From: Stereum hirsutum FP-91666 SS1
Taxonomy: Eukaryota > Basidiomycota > Agaricomycetes > Russulales > Stereaceae
Direction: 5' to 3'
Assembly: GCF_000264905.1 (NCBI RefSeq)
Contig: NW_006763155.1
Coordinates: forward strand, 209,871-273,870
Length of the DNA stretch: 64,000 bases
Position 1 is the first letter of the stretch. The number at the start of each line of letters is the position of its first letter. Position numbers and translations under genes: made by a program. The notes beneath the pieces are model-generated. The model was not told where the DNA came from, searched no databases, and saw only the letters and a list, made by a program, of their open reading frames with translations. Positions 22,326 to 35,300 of this stretch are shown here, piece after piece.

Positions 22326-23070
22326 TATGGGTCTTCAGCCGCCACCATACCGGTCAATCTGTCTGCCTCGAACCCCTCGACCGCCCATCCACAACGCTAC
22401 AACGCCACTGCGAGACGCTGTTAATGAAGGTGAAGATGGAAAGTTGCGCTAGCGATGATCCCGGGGAACAGAATGTGGCGAGCTGCGGTGGGTAAGCGTA
22501 CAGTCGGAAGGGTACGTTTCTTCCTCTTTCACGACTCTCGTTTTACCCTCTATCCCATCTCTGCTCCTCGTCTTCCACTCCTGCCCTATAATTTTTTTGT
22601 TTTTACTTGTCAATCAAGCGCTCTGAATTAACGAAGAGTTGGCGACAAGCGCATACCCGGCCAAGGCTGTTCTGACTTTGGTCATTTGTCTACTACACAG
22701 TTTATCGAGACGATAGACCCCGCCAATTCAGATCTCTGCACGGCGAACGGAAAATTGCTCAGTAAGTTCCTCCTATCCTTCTCTTACTCCTCGTATTTGC
22801 CATATCATCTCATATCCAATCATACAGTCCTCTCCGTTCCCTCCGTGTCCTCTTACACTCTACTGCCTTCTCTTCCTCGTGTATTTCTGCTATCATATCA
22901 CTCTGCTTCTACTTTTCATCGTCACATCTAACTGGTTTTTGCATCAACAGATGACTCTCTCCTCCAATCGCGTACTTGGATGCTAACGCATAATCGCCTC
23001 CTTCGACGACCACGCCTCCGCGAGCTCTTCGTCCTCCCATGCGATCTCATAGCGCTGTAGCGTAATGGTA
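22326..23070 (+). pseudogene. LOR-L copy 2: decayed LURP-one-related gene
   Basis: Same remnant as at 870-1563. Exon 1 begins MGLQPPPYRS at 22,326. After an early frame change it keeps CETLLMKVKMESCASDD, aligning with VETLAMKENMWSFSGDD of LOR-R copy 2. The shared TAA follows a GGT-GGG at about 22,491. Exon 2 (about 22,630-22,765) keeps FIETIDPANSDLCTANGK. Exon 3 (about 22,951-23,070) is more diverged than in the other units (asn-his-arg pieces only). The 1762-bp element sits about 110 bp downstream. Confidence 0.6.
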
Positions 23071-23182
23071 TTAGTGCGTTTTTCTCATTTCTTCATTCGG
23101 TTGTTCTCCGTACGATGACATCAGTTTCATGCTCTCAGCTCATTCATTGTTCCGTTTCTTACGTCGTCGTATGCCACATTTA

Positions 23183-24944
23183 TTGCCGTTTGCATAAATG
23201 CTCGCGTTTTGCCGCGGCGCCACCTCTCTTGCATACTTTACCGCTGGAACTGGTTTCACCCATATCTCTACAATGGCGACACCTATCACTTAAGTTTTTT
23301 CTGATATATGATCTACTCATCGAGGCCGACAGGCAAGCACTTGAACGGGCCGAAGCAACCGCAAACTCGTGCGATGACGCGTTCACGCTGTTTCTAACGG
23401 TGCCGACGACTTTTTGCTCATAGTACATGCATCAGGCCACGTATCGCTTCAGGAATGATACTTACGGATAGCTGAAACTATTGCGGAGAGGCATGGAGTG
23501 CTATGGAGCTCGACGACGCGTGCTATTGAACGGAAGGCGCGGGGCCTGGTGCGCAGAGTTTCGGGTGAGTTTGCATCCGTAGCTTTTCAAGATCATGGCG
23601 AATTGATTTCATTTCTTTCATACACTGCTTGAAGGCCTTTTGAGAGAAGGCGAGGCCATTTATGACGGTTGGGCGGTGCAGGGCGGTTTCGCAGTCATTG
23701 ATGACATCGGGCGAGTGCCGTACTCAGTGAGTCAGTCCACTATATGCGACAAAAGTTCCATTATCCCACACCACTTTCACTCCCATATCTTTGTTTTTAT
23801 CATTACCTACAAATTTGGAATGTTATATCAGGCACATTGACACCCGTAGTTGAAATGTAGTGCCTCTCTATGTGGGTGCCACCCATATCTTTTTGTGTGG
23901 CACCCCTGCCACACTCAAGCCACACTGCGTGTCTCTGTTACACAAGAATATTACAGCACCTTTCTGTCACTTATGTCTTTCAAACGGGTAGCATACAAGT
24001 ATTTGGTAGTTTATGAGACAGCTTCCTAGCCTGTAGACCATGACATATTGATTATATGTACTACATTAGCCCATGCCCCTATTCATTCCTGGAAGAGCTA
24101 TGCATGTATGGTTTGACCTGGATAGAATGGAGCAAAGCACGTATGACAAGAGAGACAAATAGACAAGCATCGTCCTCTGTGGCACATACAAGGCAAGAAT
24201 GAGAGACAGCACGAAGGACCACACTTGCAACACCCTGACAGTCGAGTGGCGGTGTGAGCCAACGTCAATATGATGAACAAATATGAGAGCTCAGCAAGTT
24301 CTAACCAACCTCGAAGGGACTTGAAATCGTTTCAATCATGCCAGAGAATGGACCCCACAACAGGTAATGCAGGGAGTATTCAATATACAGGGAATATCTC
24401 GAGCTGACACACTCACACAATGTCGTCAACGACTGTGAATTTCCCCTGCACTATCCGACCGTCATAACTAGCCTCGCTTCCTCTCACAAGTCCTTCAAGC
24501 AACATACGAAAGATACCAGGTCAATATCCCATGCCCCTCAAAAGATATGGCCACAAACTCACCCGAAACTCTGTGCACCAGGCCCCGCGCCTTCCGTTCA
24601 ATAGCACGCGTCGTCGAGCTCCATAGCACTCCATGCCTCTCCGCAATAGTTTCAGCTATCCGTAAGTATCATTCCTGAAGCGATACGTGGCCTGATGCAT
24701 GTACTATGAGCAAAAAGTCGTCGGCACCGTTAGAAACAGCGTGAACGCGTCATCGCACGAGTTTGCGGTTGCTTCGGCCCGTTCAAGTGCTTGCCTGTCG
24801 GCCTCGATGAGTAGATCATATATCAGAAAAAACTTAAGTGATAGGTGTCGCCATTGTAGAGATATGGGTGAAACCAGTTCCAGCGGTAAAGTATGCAAGA
24901 GAGGTGGCGCCGCGGCAAAACGCGAGCATTTATGCAAACGGCAA
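23183..24944. mobile_element. 1762-bp inverted-repeat element inserted in unit 2
   Basis: Arms 23183-23573 and about 24554-24944 are reverse complements over about 391 bp with a single mismatch seen. The ends start ttgccgtttgcataaatgct, and TA flanks both sides (23181-23182, 24945-24946). Units 1 and 3 read through the site without it (cattcaaat-aacgac). Each arm contains the same coding-like stretch (IAETIAERHGVLWSS, then KARGLV) up to a gtgagt donor. Beyond the donor the two halves remain homologous but diverged (EGLLREGEAIYDGWAVQG against EGLVRGSEASYDGRIVQG) to about 23,730 and 24,390. The central 650 bp is single copy. I do not recognise the protein. Either a foldback-type transposon or an inverted duplication carried by one is possible. 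Confidence 0.75.
23895..23914. repeat. Perfect 8-bp hairpin in the centre of the 1762-bp element
   Basis: gtgtggca, four C, tgccacac. A second short inverted repeat (tgggtgccaccca) lies about 15 bp before it. Together they form a compact structured region in the single-copy centre. Function unknown. Confidence 0.6.
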
Positions 24945-26875
24945 TAAATGAACGGCATTTATTTTCGTCACATCTTCTCACTACCTTTTCCACCTACTCT
25001 TAGTAGCATTATTTCTTCGTCAACGTCCTCAGAATCGGCTATCCTTTCTTAGTGATTTTAACCTTCCCTTTTCCACAGCTACCGACTCGTCTGCTTACGC
25101 CTTACCACCATCCTCGTCTTCCTTTCCTTCCTATGCAGACATGTCACTGCCTATCGCATCACGGATATCATGTCTTGCCGCCCTCGCCCTCCATATCCCA
25201 GTTTTATTACCTTCACGACCCTTTCACAGGTGCATATATCCGCGTTTCCGCTCTCCTCCGGCCATTCTATCTCGATAGCATGAATATCTCATCCTCTCTA
25301 CTAATCCTCGCAAAAATTATACCTCGAATGATCTCTCTTTTCATCGCACTTTCTCCTTTCGACCTTTGCTTCCTCACGTATCGACCCTTTTTCTAACCAC
25401 TTGCGCGAGCTTTCACTGAGTGCTCCCTTATCTCTTTGTACACAGATCATCGATTGCATTCCTTGCACGTTCTGAAAGGGTAGTCGATCACATACCGGGG
25501 CCGATTCCTGAGTATGAAGCGCTCCGTCCACAGCAGCATGTGAGTTACGTTTCGATTCTGCGTCCCCTCTCACGCATTATTTGAGCCGTTTACGCTCGAT
25601 CTCCAGCTGCGCTCAGATGTGGTAAGGTAAGGTAGGTATGTTTGCCTATTATGTGTTCAGAACGAGTACGTTCGAATTCAAGACTAGGGAACAGACAAGA
25701 TGAACGCTCGGATATCGGTGAAACGAAAATGAAATTGGCCCTCAAGACGTCCAGTTGTTGGTCGGGTTACCGATTCGTGCGTCCACGCTCGGCATCCTCG
25801 TCATTTGCTTCAGATATAAACAACATCGGGAGCTATCCGTTCTCGATGCTCGAACCGACGGTTGTTCACCGACTAGAATGGCACATGTTGGGCATGTTCG
25901 GTCTACGGTGTCGCGCGATCACCTTCGTCCATGCTAGATGCACCTCACTCATGCACCATGACTCATTCACTTACTCTGTCAGTCTAGGCTACACCCCAAA
26001 TACAACTTTTGATCGGCTTGTCCCTCGGATTTAGGCCAAAGCAGTATTCTACCGCGCGTTCGTCAATATCCTCTTCTCTTTTTCATTTCTTTGCTTCTTA
26101 CTTTGATTGTGTCCCCTCAAGCGCCATATTTTGAACACTTTGCGGTCTCGGAGTTAGCAAGCATCCGAGCCAACAATACTAGACGCGGGAGACACCGCCG
26201 ATGTGAACGGGGAGACATTTTTACCCCTTCGCCCTTGAGGCGTGTACGCCTTCTAGATCTCGTTCCCCACTCAGTCGACCGTCATTCAGCGGTCGATGTA
26301 GGCCATGAGCGTCGAGCGCCGTTCAGAGTTCAACGGCTACTGTGTGGATGTTGATTAATTCCGCCACGAAACCTTCGGCTCTAGAAGTAAGACTTGGATA
26401 CAAAACAATAGCTGGAGGCGTCGTTCAAAGGCGCCTGTGCATGCAAAGTTTCAAGGCAGTTGTGGGTGTACTATCGTTCCTTGTGTCTTGAAGAACAATA
26501 TAATCCACCTCGAAGCAAGCACTGGCTGTTGCATTCTGGCCTTGTCGCTTCGACATCGAAGTCGGCGACACGTTGTTACAATGTGGAACTGAGCTCGTAC
26601 GATTGTGGAGTCACCCGTGTTTTGCGTGTGTTCAATATCAAGGTCGAGTTCTCGAGGGCGGTCATAATGCTAGCTTGCTGTTTTGAGTCTGTGCTGTCAT
26701 ATCTGAGAGCTGAGCGGCATGAGCGCTTTTTTCCGTGACTGGCATAGCAGACTCAAATTATTTTTTCTACCCGCAATACCATGACTTAGCCCTCACCGTG
26801 AGTTGTCTAGATTGCGATATTGTTAGCTTCCTCTCGCTACAAATGTACCACCGTATCAATCGTACACGTTCTGAG
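24945..26875. other. No gene recognised between the element and gene B promoter
   Basis: Counterpart of 1,670-3,418 in unit 1, with the same C/T-rich first part and the same conserved block from about 26,110. Frames differ from the sister units. Confidence 0.4.
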
Positions 26876-26920
26876 GGGAGTGCTCCACTCCCATGAAGCC
26901 TCATGTACATTCAATATAGG
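26876..26920 (+). promoter_or_regulatory. Candidate core promoter of gene B: hairpin plus TATA-like box
   Basis: GGGAGTG, ctc, CACTCCC (7-bp arms), then tcaatatagg about 287 bp before the start codon. This is the counterpart of 3419-3463; in B the TATA-like word is caatata rather than aaatata. Confidence 0.35.
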
Positions 26921-27204
26921 TCTGAGGGTTCCACACGATCCAAGTTGGAAGGCGTCTATGAGCAAGTCAGCGGGATGTTATCAATCTAGACGCACATGAA
27001 GGCTTTGACAGAATCATGCTGGCAGCGGAACGCAATGATGCCTTCACAAAACAACGCGGTACATGCGCGGTAAAATCCTCTCACGAAAGAAGGTGTACAT
27101 GGTCATCCCTTCCCTTCGACGCGAGCTCGCTCACACCTTACCCTCACTTTGACACTCTCATCTCCCAATCAATCCCCATCTTTTTTTGTGCACCTCTTCT
27201 GGTG

Positions 27205-30200
27205 ATGGACCACACGAATCAAAGCATTGAAGAGCAGCTGCGGGAGCTTAGGGCAGAGCCTACTGAAGCGAAGGTCGAGCTTACTGAAGCGAAGGTAAAG
27301 CTAGATGAGCAATCGAGCGTCGGAGTTGACGAACAGATAAGGGCCGCTGTGGCTCGGGCTGACGAGGGGATGAAGTCGGCATTCGAGGACCTACGAACGG
27401 CTGTTTCTCGGTCAGAGGAGAAGCCAAAGGATAGGATCGATAAATTAGAGGCTGCTGTTGCGGAGGCGCAGAAGGACGAAGATGTTGGCCCAAGGAACCT
27501 CGTCGTGTGTATCGACGGAACTGCGAACCAATTCGGGGTGAAGGTACGCACTCGGCCAACTACACCGGCAGCATCTTTCTAATCATACCTCCCGTTGCTC
27601 TCAGAACTCCAACGTCGTCGAGCTCTATCACCTCCTTGAGAAAGGCAGGGGACAGATCACCTCCTACAACAGTGGTATTGGGACGTATGCTAAAACGCAG
27701 AAGGACGAAGATATTGGCCCAAGGAACCTCGTTGTGTGTATCGATGGAACTGCGAACCAATTCGGGGTAAAGGTACGCACTCGGACAGCCACTTCTGCAG
27801 CAGTCTTTTAATACTACGTCCCGTTGCTCTCAGAACTCCAACGTCGTCGAGCTCTATCACCTCCTTGAGAAGGATAAGCGTCAGATCACTTTCTACAACA
27901 GTGGTATAGGGACGTATGCTAAACCTTCCTGGCGGTCTTCATCCTATTGGAGACAAGCCATCGGCCATACCATCGACCTCATGATAGCGTGGTGCGTGTC
28001 CATCAACTGGGCATCTCGTAGACATCCTAGCCGAGCCAGTACTACAGGAACTACGAGAGGATCATCCAGGAAGCATACTTATGGCTCTCGGAAAACTACC
28101 GTGCTGGAGACCAAATCTTTCTCTTCGGTATGTCAAGCTCGGATCTCATTCAGGCGTGAAGCTAACCTTGCTTTTCCTCGAGGATTTTCTCGTGGGGCGT
28201 ACCAAGTACGCTGCCTATCAGCCATGATTGATACTGTACGAGAACGCTGTCCGATTGACTCCAGCACACACTGACGTAGATCGGACACAGGTCGGTTTAA
28301 TACATCGAGGAAATGATGCCCAAATCCCGTTGTATGTCGTTTTCCCTATCGCACAGCATGGTATTGACCATCAAGATGACAGTGCATATGAACTGTATGC
28401 CTCTACCGGAAAGGTTTGCCGCACTGTCCTGGATACTTCTATATGTGAATATTGCTAAGAACGATTCCACCGAACGATAGGAAAACAGCACGACCACCAC
28501 AGTGTGGTTAGTTAATGTGTTGTTTTGGTTGGGAATACCTGCGATGTCTTTCATTTTTACACTGTTCTATGACCGCCCCGTGTCTCACTTTCTCTGGGCA
28601 TTCTTTATTCTCATCAAATGGCTTGTACGTATCGCGGCTTCAATACTCGTGGCATCCACCGTCCTACTACTGTGAGTCCTTGCTCGACCGTAATGACTCT
28701 CGCTTACCGTTGAATATTACTAGTCTTGGAATAATTCCCTCGTAAGTCGGCTCCGCCCCGTGGATGCCAGTGATAATAGATGGTCTTCTAGCCCTCAGGA
28801 AGTATATACCACTGGCCTACAGGTTACGTCCATTGTATTCTGACTTGATCCATGTCATCCTAACACCGGTTTCATATTTCATAGCTCACTAACGACAGCA
28901 AGACAAAGCGTTTTCGGGACATTTATTCTAAAATATCTTCGTCAGTCTTCACTCAATCGCACATAACATGCCTTCTAACTGATGACTAATTTTGAACTTT
29001 GTCAGAATGTCTATTCTTACAGTGAGTATACATTGAATTCCCTTCACATACACTCGAGCACACGCTGCAACTATTCTGCTTCGATACCGTAGTCCGAAGT
29101 GTTCAAAATCTTCAAGGGGATGCTCATGGCTCATACGGACGTGAAGCAAGCCAGTGGAGTGAGAATCGGGAGTCATGCAGACGATGTCAGTGACGACCCG
29201 AAGGAGATGGCTAAACGGTTTAAAAAATCTTTCTCTCGGGAGGTACGGGTACATTTTGTGGGAGCATGGTCCGTAATTCTCTGCATAATATTCCATCGCA
29301 CCTGCTCCTGACGATTGAAGTACGTAGGGATACAGTATCTTCCGTTGGAATCGTCCGTGACAAGGTTCTACCTGGGACGACTTCTGGCATGAAGCACGTA
29401 ACGTTCTTCCGTCATGCGTTGGCTCTCGATGAGAGACGCGTTAAATTTCTTCCGGAGTATGCCTACGAGGGTAGCTCATTGCCGGATGTGGAGAAGGAGG
29501 CAGAGGAAGAAATCAGAAACCGTTCCAACGCGATCGTTTCACCACATACAAAGGAGGTATGGTTTGCGGGTACGCACTCGGATATGTGAGTGTGCACGGT
29601 GGGAAGTTGATGATGCTGCTCGCTCACCGAATCACAGAGGCGGTGGAAACATCAAAAACCCGGAGATGAATCGCAGCGACCCACCCTTGCGCTGGATGTC
29701 GTACGAAGCAACAGCAGCAGGCTTGCGTTTAGGACCGTTCGGAAGAAAGTGGGAACTCCAACCAAAGATCTATGTGCATGAATCGCTGACAGGTCCATGG
29801 CACACACTCGAGTGTCTACGTTTGACACATCTCACATACAACAGTTCGAGTGACACGAGGCGTTGGTACGCAGCATAATTATGATCTTTCGCAGAGTGGC
29901 TAACATACCTATTCTGTAGGTTTCATTGCGGCGCTGGCCGGTACATTAGGCCAGGTCAAAAGCTTCACAGCTCACTCGTTTACGGTGCTCAGAAGGATAA
30001 TGGTTCCTATGAACCGAAGGCCTTACTCGCGAAGTCGAAAGACAGTGATATCGGTTTGGCATCTTGGTCTGAATTATCTGGGATCAAGATGGATAGTCTA
30101 CCAGACTCCGTGGAGCGCGACCTGTACGATCGCGCCGGCGAGCTCGTACGCAGTATCTCTTCTGCTTGCGATTACAGCCAGGAGTGCAACAACATCATCG

Positions 30201-32299
30201 TCGACCTGGTGAATGAGTTCGGTGCAATGGCAGCTTCCCGTGCGCATCTTCATCGTGTTATATTTTGACGACACTGATACTTTTTACTTAGGTGATGGAG
30301 GTCGGGCCTTACGCGAGATTCCCAACCTCCAATACACTCTTCAGGCTGGCGAACATTTTCCTCGAGATGTTCGTCTGAGCATACTCCGAATCAGTAAAAC
30401 ACTGTTTCAAGAAAATGAACGATCTGACAATTCTCAGATAGGTCAGTTTTCACACCACGGAGAGACCATACGGCTAACTGACCAGGACCCTCAGAAGTGA
30501 CATCGTCAATCGCCAGTTCTCCCAGCAGCGGACATATCGCTATGGTCAGAGAGTTCGGCAACACCATCAATATCCGCAGCTTAACAGATCAAGACATGCC
30601 CGCCACATTGACAAAAACACTCAACGGACACAAGTCTGCTGTACTTTCTCTTTCTTTCTCCTTCGATGGAGCTTTTCTGGCGTCTGGTGGTCTTGACCAC
30701 TACGCTCGAGTATGGAGTATCGGAACCTCTGAAAGCTTGCGTATCATAGAGCATAGCGACGTTGTTGGATCCGTCGTACTGTCCGCAGATGGCACGCTCG
30801 TGGCCTCCGGATGTGCGGACGGCAAGATTGTTATCTCGGACGTAGCCTCGGGCGCACCTGTCGTGGCCACACCCTTGGCTCACACAAGCACCATCACGTC
30901 ACTGGTTTTTTCATCCAACAATTCACTCCTTTCTTCTGGATCATCCGACGGTACAATCCATGTCTGTTCCCTATCCGGAGACGACACTCCAGGTCCTTCT
31001 GTAGCACCATTGGAGGGCCACACTGCAGGCGTCATCTCCCTCGCCTTTTCCCCGAATGGCCATCAACTCATCTCCGGTTCCTACGACTGCACGGTACGCG
31101 TCTGGGACCTCGAGAGTAGCGATACCCACGTTCGAGTCCTATACGGTCACACCGACTGGATCACATCGCTTGCTTTCTCTCCGGACGGAGAGCACATCGT
31201 CTCTGGATCGATTGATTCAACCTGCCGTTTGTGGGAATCTCAAGTAGGTCGGGCGATTAATCCTCTGATCATGCCTTTCAAAGAGTGGGCCTCCTCTGTC
31301 AACTTCTCATCGGATGGGACAAGCATCGTCGCTTGCTCCATCGACGGCGTCATGAAATCTACCAGCATTGATGTCTCCGAAACCCATCGAGCATGCCTCT
31401 ACGGTCACAACTCCTTCGTCCTGGGTGTTGCATTCTCTTCCGATAGCAAACGTCTCGTGTCATGCTCTGCCGATCGCACGATCCGCATCTGGGACATTCA
31501 AACCGGCACAGAATCTCTTCGCCCACTCGAAGGCCATACACGCTCCGTTTCATCCGTTCAATTCTCCCCAGATGGTTCCCTCATTGCCTCCGGTTCTTTC
31601 GACAGAACGGTTCGGATTTGGGATGCGGTGACTAGGAAGCAGAAAGGCGAACCCCTGCGAGGTCATACCGACGATATCAATTCCGTTGGATTCTCACCCG
31701 ATGGGAAGCACCTCGTTTCCGGTTCTGACGATCACACTGTCTGTGTATGGAACCTCGAAACGAGGTCCGAGGCTTTCAAGCCACTCGAAGGGCATACAAG
31801 TTATGTTTGGTCCGTGCAGTATTCGCCAGATGGACGATATATCGTCTCTGGCTCCGGTGATAGGACAGTACGTCTTTGGGATGCAAACACGGGGAAGGCA
31901 GTAGGGGAGCCATTCCGTGGTCATAACCGTACTGTCACTTCTGTCGCATTCTCACCCGATGGCACACGCATCGTCTCCGGCTCCTTGGACAAAACCATCC
32001 GCATCTGGGATACGAAGACGGTGAAGGCAGTGGGAGAGCCCTTGCGAGGTCATACCAACTGGGTCTGGTCAGTCGCATACTCTCCGGATGGGAAGCGGAT
32101 CGTTTCTGGCTCTCGGGATGAGACCGTCCGTGTCTGGGATGCGGAGACGGGGAAGGAGGTTTTCGAGCTTCTGAGAGGCCATACTGAGAAAATGTGGTCT
32201 GTCGCATGGTCACTGGATGGAAAGCTCATCGCATCGGCCTCGTACGACAAGACAATTCGGCTTTGGGACGCGAATACGGGAGAGTCGATCAAGTTTTAG
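27205..32299 (+). CDS. Gene B: DUF2235 lipase-like domain, membrane insert, 13 WD40 repeats (1372 aa)
   Basis: Exons 27205-27543, 27605-27772, 27834-27991, 28048-28127, 28183-28235, 28291-28331, 28383-28413, 28481-28671, 28724-28741, 28792-28822, 28885-28940, 29006-29021, 29093-29268, 29328-29585, 29638-29865, 29920-30239, 30292-30441, 30495-32299; 4119 nt, phases consistent. It has one more exon than A and C because exon 2 is a private duplication that repeats the first DUF2235 motif: DGTANQFG occurs at Asp104 and again at Asp160. The elbow GFSRG has Ser251; WDTVSSVG has Asp454; HSD has His536. Membrane insert about 298-357. It removes the small intron that gene A reads through; read-through here would hit a stop. 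The WD40 array is at 30629-32296. All frames are open. Putative membrane-bound lipase-like effector with a WD40 sensor; biochemical activity is inferred from the family. Confidence 0.87.
27467..27924 (+). repeat. Private 229-bp tandem duplication at the start of DUF2235 in gene B
   Basis: Copies 27467-27695 and 27696-27924 differ at a limited number of sites. Each holds the end of the first coding exon, intron 1 and the start of the next exon. The join (TYAK followed by TQKDEDIGPRN) keeps the frame, and both copies have intact splice sites, so the protein carries VVCIDGTANQFGVK-NSNVVELYHLL twice. Confidence 0.9.
30629..32296 (+). repeat. WD40 repeat array of gene B (13 repeats)
   Basis: Same repeat number and spacing as in gene A. 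In repeats 7-13 the framework (SPDG, SGS, W-D) is constant, while the residues after each GH and inside S-x-D-x-T differ from A and C, for example TNWVWS with SRDET in repeat 12, where A and C both have TNFVLS with SVDKT. Confidence 0.9.
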
Positions 32300-32319
32300 T
32301 GGGATGTCCGAGCGAGTGG

Positions 32320-35300
32320 GTTTTATGTCGACGACTAACTTCCGGTATGTTTCATTGTGTGGATGTGTAATAGTTCCCCTGTCATGCTGACTTTCTAATT
32401 TTCAGAATGTTTCGAGGGTTATTCAATTCTTGATTCAGCGCTGAGTCCGATTCATCCGTGTCATTGTATGACTAGATATTTCGAGGACTACTAGTCTCTT
32501 GTCTCCTTTTTTAGTTCCCTTCACACCATAAACCCATGCCAAGTTTTCCATAAATTACATTTGTACGTTGCGTGGTTGTGCCTCCATTTTTTCGAATATC
32601 GGTTCTATTTTGTACCATCCATAAACTATTCATTACCAATAGCGCTTATTCCCTGTATCCTCGTTCCACACCTGCCGTTACTTGAATGTCTCAGCCGTTA
32701 GGCTATGTCACTCACACGTAGGTCCGCTGCTTCCGCCCAATAGATCCCCTAGTGGTCCCCGAGGTGATACGGTCTCAGTATACTGTGTCGCCACACGAAC
32801 GACGTGCATGGTTCGGATGCGACAGGACAGTCATCTCATCGTCTCTTATGCCTTCCTACAATTTAGGGTGGATATGTGCTCGCTTCCTCTCTTTACATAC
32901 TTACAATTGGGGCCCTCAGTTTGGAGGCAAGCCAATGAGCTGGCAATGCACTACAGCAAGCAAGGTTTGAAAGTCGAGCGCAGGATTGAACAACGCCTCC
33001 TGGCGCGACACAGAACGTTCATGGAACGATGGCCGGCAAAATTACACTCGACTCCGTATGGATGTGGTTCAAAAATCGGACACCGTGGTCTCAAAGGCAT
33101 CGTGTAATACAGGGAAAGAGACCAAATACATATAAGGTCGGGAGCGATATTACGAGAACGGAAGAGATGTAAAAAGGTATATGTGGGGATTGTTATGCGA
33201 AGAGGAGAGAAGTCGCGAGAGTGAGGGAACATTTCCTGACCCCTGAGAGTCATTAACCTAGGCGACGAGAACAAAGACGACGGCATGGAAAAAATACGGG
33301 TAAACCCACAATCTGAGGCCGACCCTGAAGACTATCGGGAGCAGCATCTCCCGCAGCATACGAACGCAACTTCATCTCATCCATCAAATTCAGCACACTC
33401 GACTACGGCCCTACAGTTCCAGTTGATCACGCAGCGAGCGCCATACAGACTGCAGCATTCGTCCGTCAGCCTGACATCCTCAGGAAGAGTGAGGTGGGTT
33501 GCTTGGCAGTGGCGAGCGTGGCCTGAGTACACGAGAGTCGAAGAGTCTGAATAAAAGGAGAAGGAAGGTCGAAGGCATAAAACGATCGTGCGCGAGCACG
33601 AGCATGGAAATGATACACTTACATCAGGGTTAGAAACCCGAGCTCGTCCATCCCCATGAATATATGCGTTAAGGAACGACCTTCAAGCATCTCCCATCTT
33701 GCTATACCACCAACCTCGCTCGAATCGTCAACTACATCCTTCAGCTGAATGACGTGTTCGGGCCAATGGTTCAGGAGATGTCGTGGCGACGGTGAAAGGA
33801 GAGCTTTAGCGCGCGGTAGGCATTGGAGAGAGTGATCGATGGGCGATGTGACGGATGCGGAAGTCGGCATATAGGTGCGTGCGATAGAACTTGAGCTTGA
33901 AAATTACTGATAATTCGACGGCGGATATGAGAGATAAATCGGGGCAGAGTGCGGGGCATGGTGGTCGTGTAGATAACGTTGTTAGGAGAGCTGGGGACCG
34001 AGGGATCTCGTGGTGGCCACCTTGAGACGACGATATTCGTCAGTACTAGGGATCAGGATGATATGACGGCAGGAACATGGGAAATGTTGGTGTAGAAGGG
34101 GAGAGATGTGGACCTTCGTACCGTTCAAAGCACAGCAAAGGCAAAAATATTGAATTGCGAAAGTTGACTATCATATCTACCGAAAGGGGACCACCGTCAA
34201 TAGTAGCCATCCCCCAGCCAGATGCTATGAAACCCACGTACGTACTTGCCATCCGTCGAGCCCCTCCTCCATGGCTTCCTCTCCTGCTACACCACCCAAA
34301 AAGCCATCGAGAAGACCGCATCTTAGTCCAGATTGTGTGCCGATATTTCAGAGGTTTGGCGTGGATGAGGTTGAGGTGAAAGTGTCGAGGGACAGCCGGC
34401 CGCTGATGGAATGATCGTGCGGAAGAGTTGCATCGTTCGCGATGCGCTCAGTGATAGGGGTCGGTTAAGCTCGAAGAGGTGTATTTGATATGCTAGAAAG
34501 GCAAGGAAGGATAGTATTGTGCGGAGCAATTGGGGAAGACAATCGGACAAGCCTTCAGACCGACACCTCGAGAAAACTTCGCCTCATACCACCTCTATCA
34601 TCACGGCCTTCCTTCGTAGCGTGAGGTTGTGTGGCGATTGACCAGTGTCGATCGTCAACCAATGTGCGTCGTAGGTGGATGCGGAGGTACGAGTACGGAG
34701 TAGACGGGTGAGGGCCAAGTCATACGAGTGTCCGTACGCGGACGAGAGTAGTGGAACTCGAGAGGCGAGTAGAACCTTCGCATGATGGCGAGGGGCGGAT
34801 AGGGGTTGAGAAGGGAGGTGAGTGACGGAGCTACGATGTCGGATAGCACGGAATGCAGATGAGGTGAGAGACGTATGCGTATTCGACGAATCCGAGACGG
34901 AGGTTGTAGAAAAAACAATGCGGGCGTACCTACAAACCTCCTCTTCACCTGCGCCGGCAGCGCATGCGCACTTGGGCGACTGCTCCATCCGTCTACTCCA
35001 GTGGACTCGGAACATCCAGCTTCCGACCAGCTCCAACCCTCAGTATCAGAAGCAATCACCATAGCCTGCATTTTCCGTCTAAGTACTACGCCACTTTGTC
35101 GCGGGGTGAACATTGACTGAGATGTGCGTAGAATGGGAGGTGCGGCATCATCAGTGGCGTAGAGTATCGACTTGCGAAGGTTCCGAATGCAATCGTTTTC
35201 CTAGCTGTTGGTGTGAACGGACGCAGATTCCCAGTACAGATGTTATTCTAGCAAAGAATGCGGTCAAAGGAGTTGGGAAGATGGAGGGAGGGAGGGAGGA

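Noticed and set aside
23180..23428. Two identical 82-codon frames (23180-23428 on -, 24699-24947 on +) as duplicated genes
   Set aside because: They are mirror images because they lie in the inverted arms; the coding-like signal is on the opposite strand.
34655..35113. 152-codon - strand frame in unit 2
   Set aside because: Stops or frame changes interrupt it in units 1 and 3 and the composition is low-complexity.
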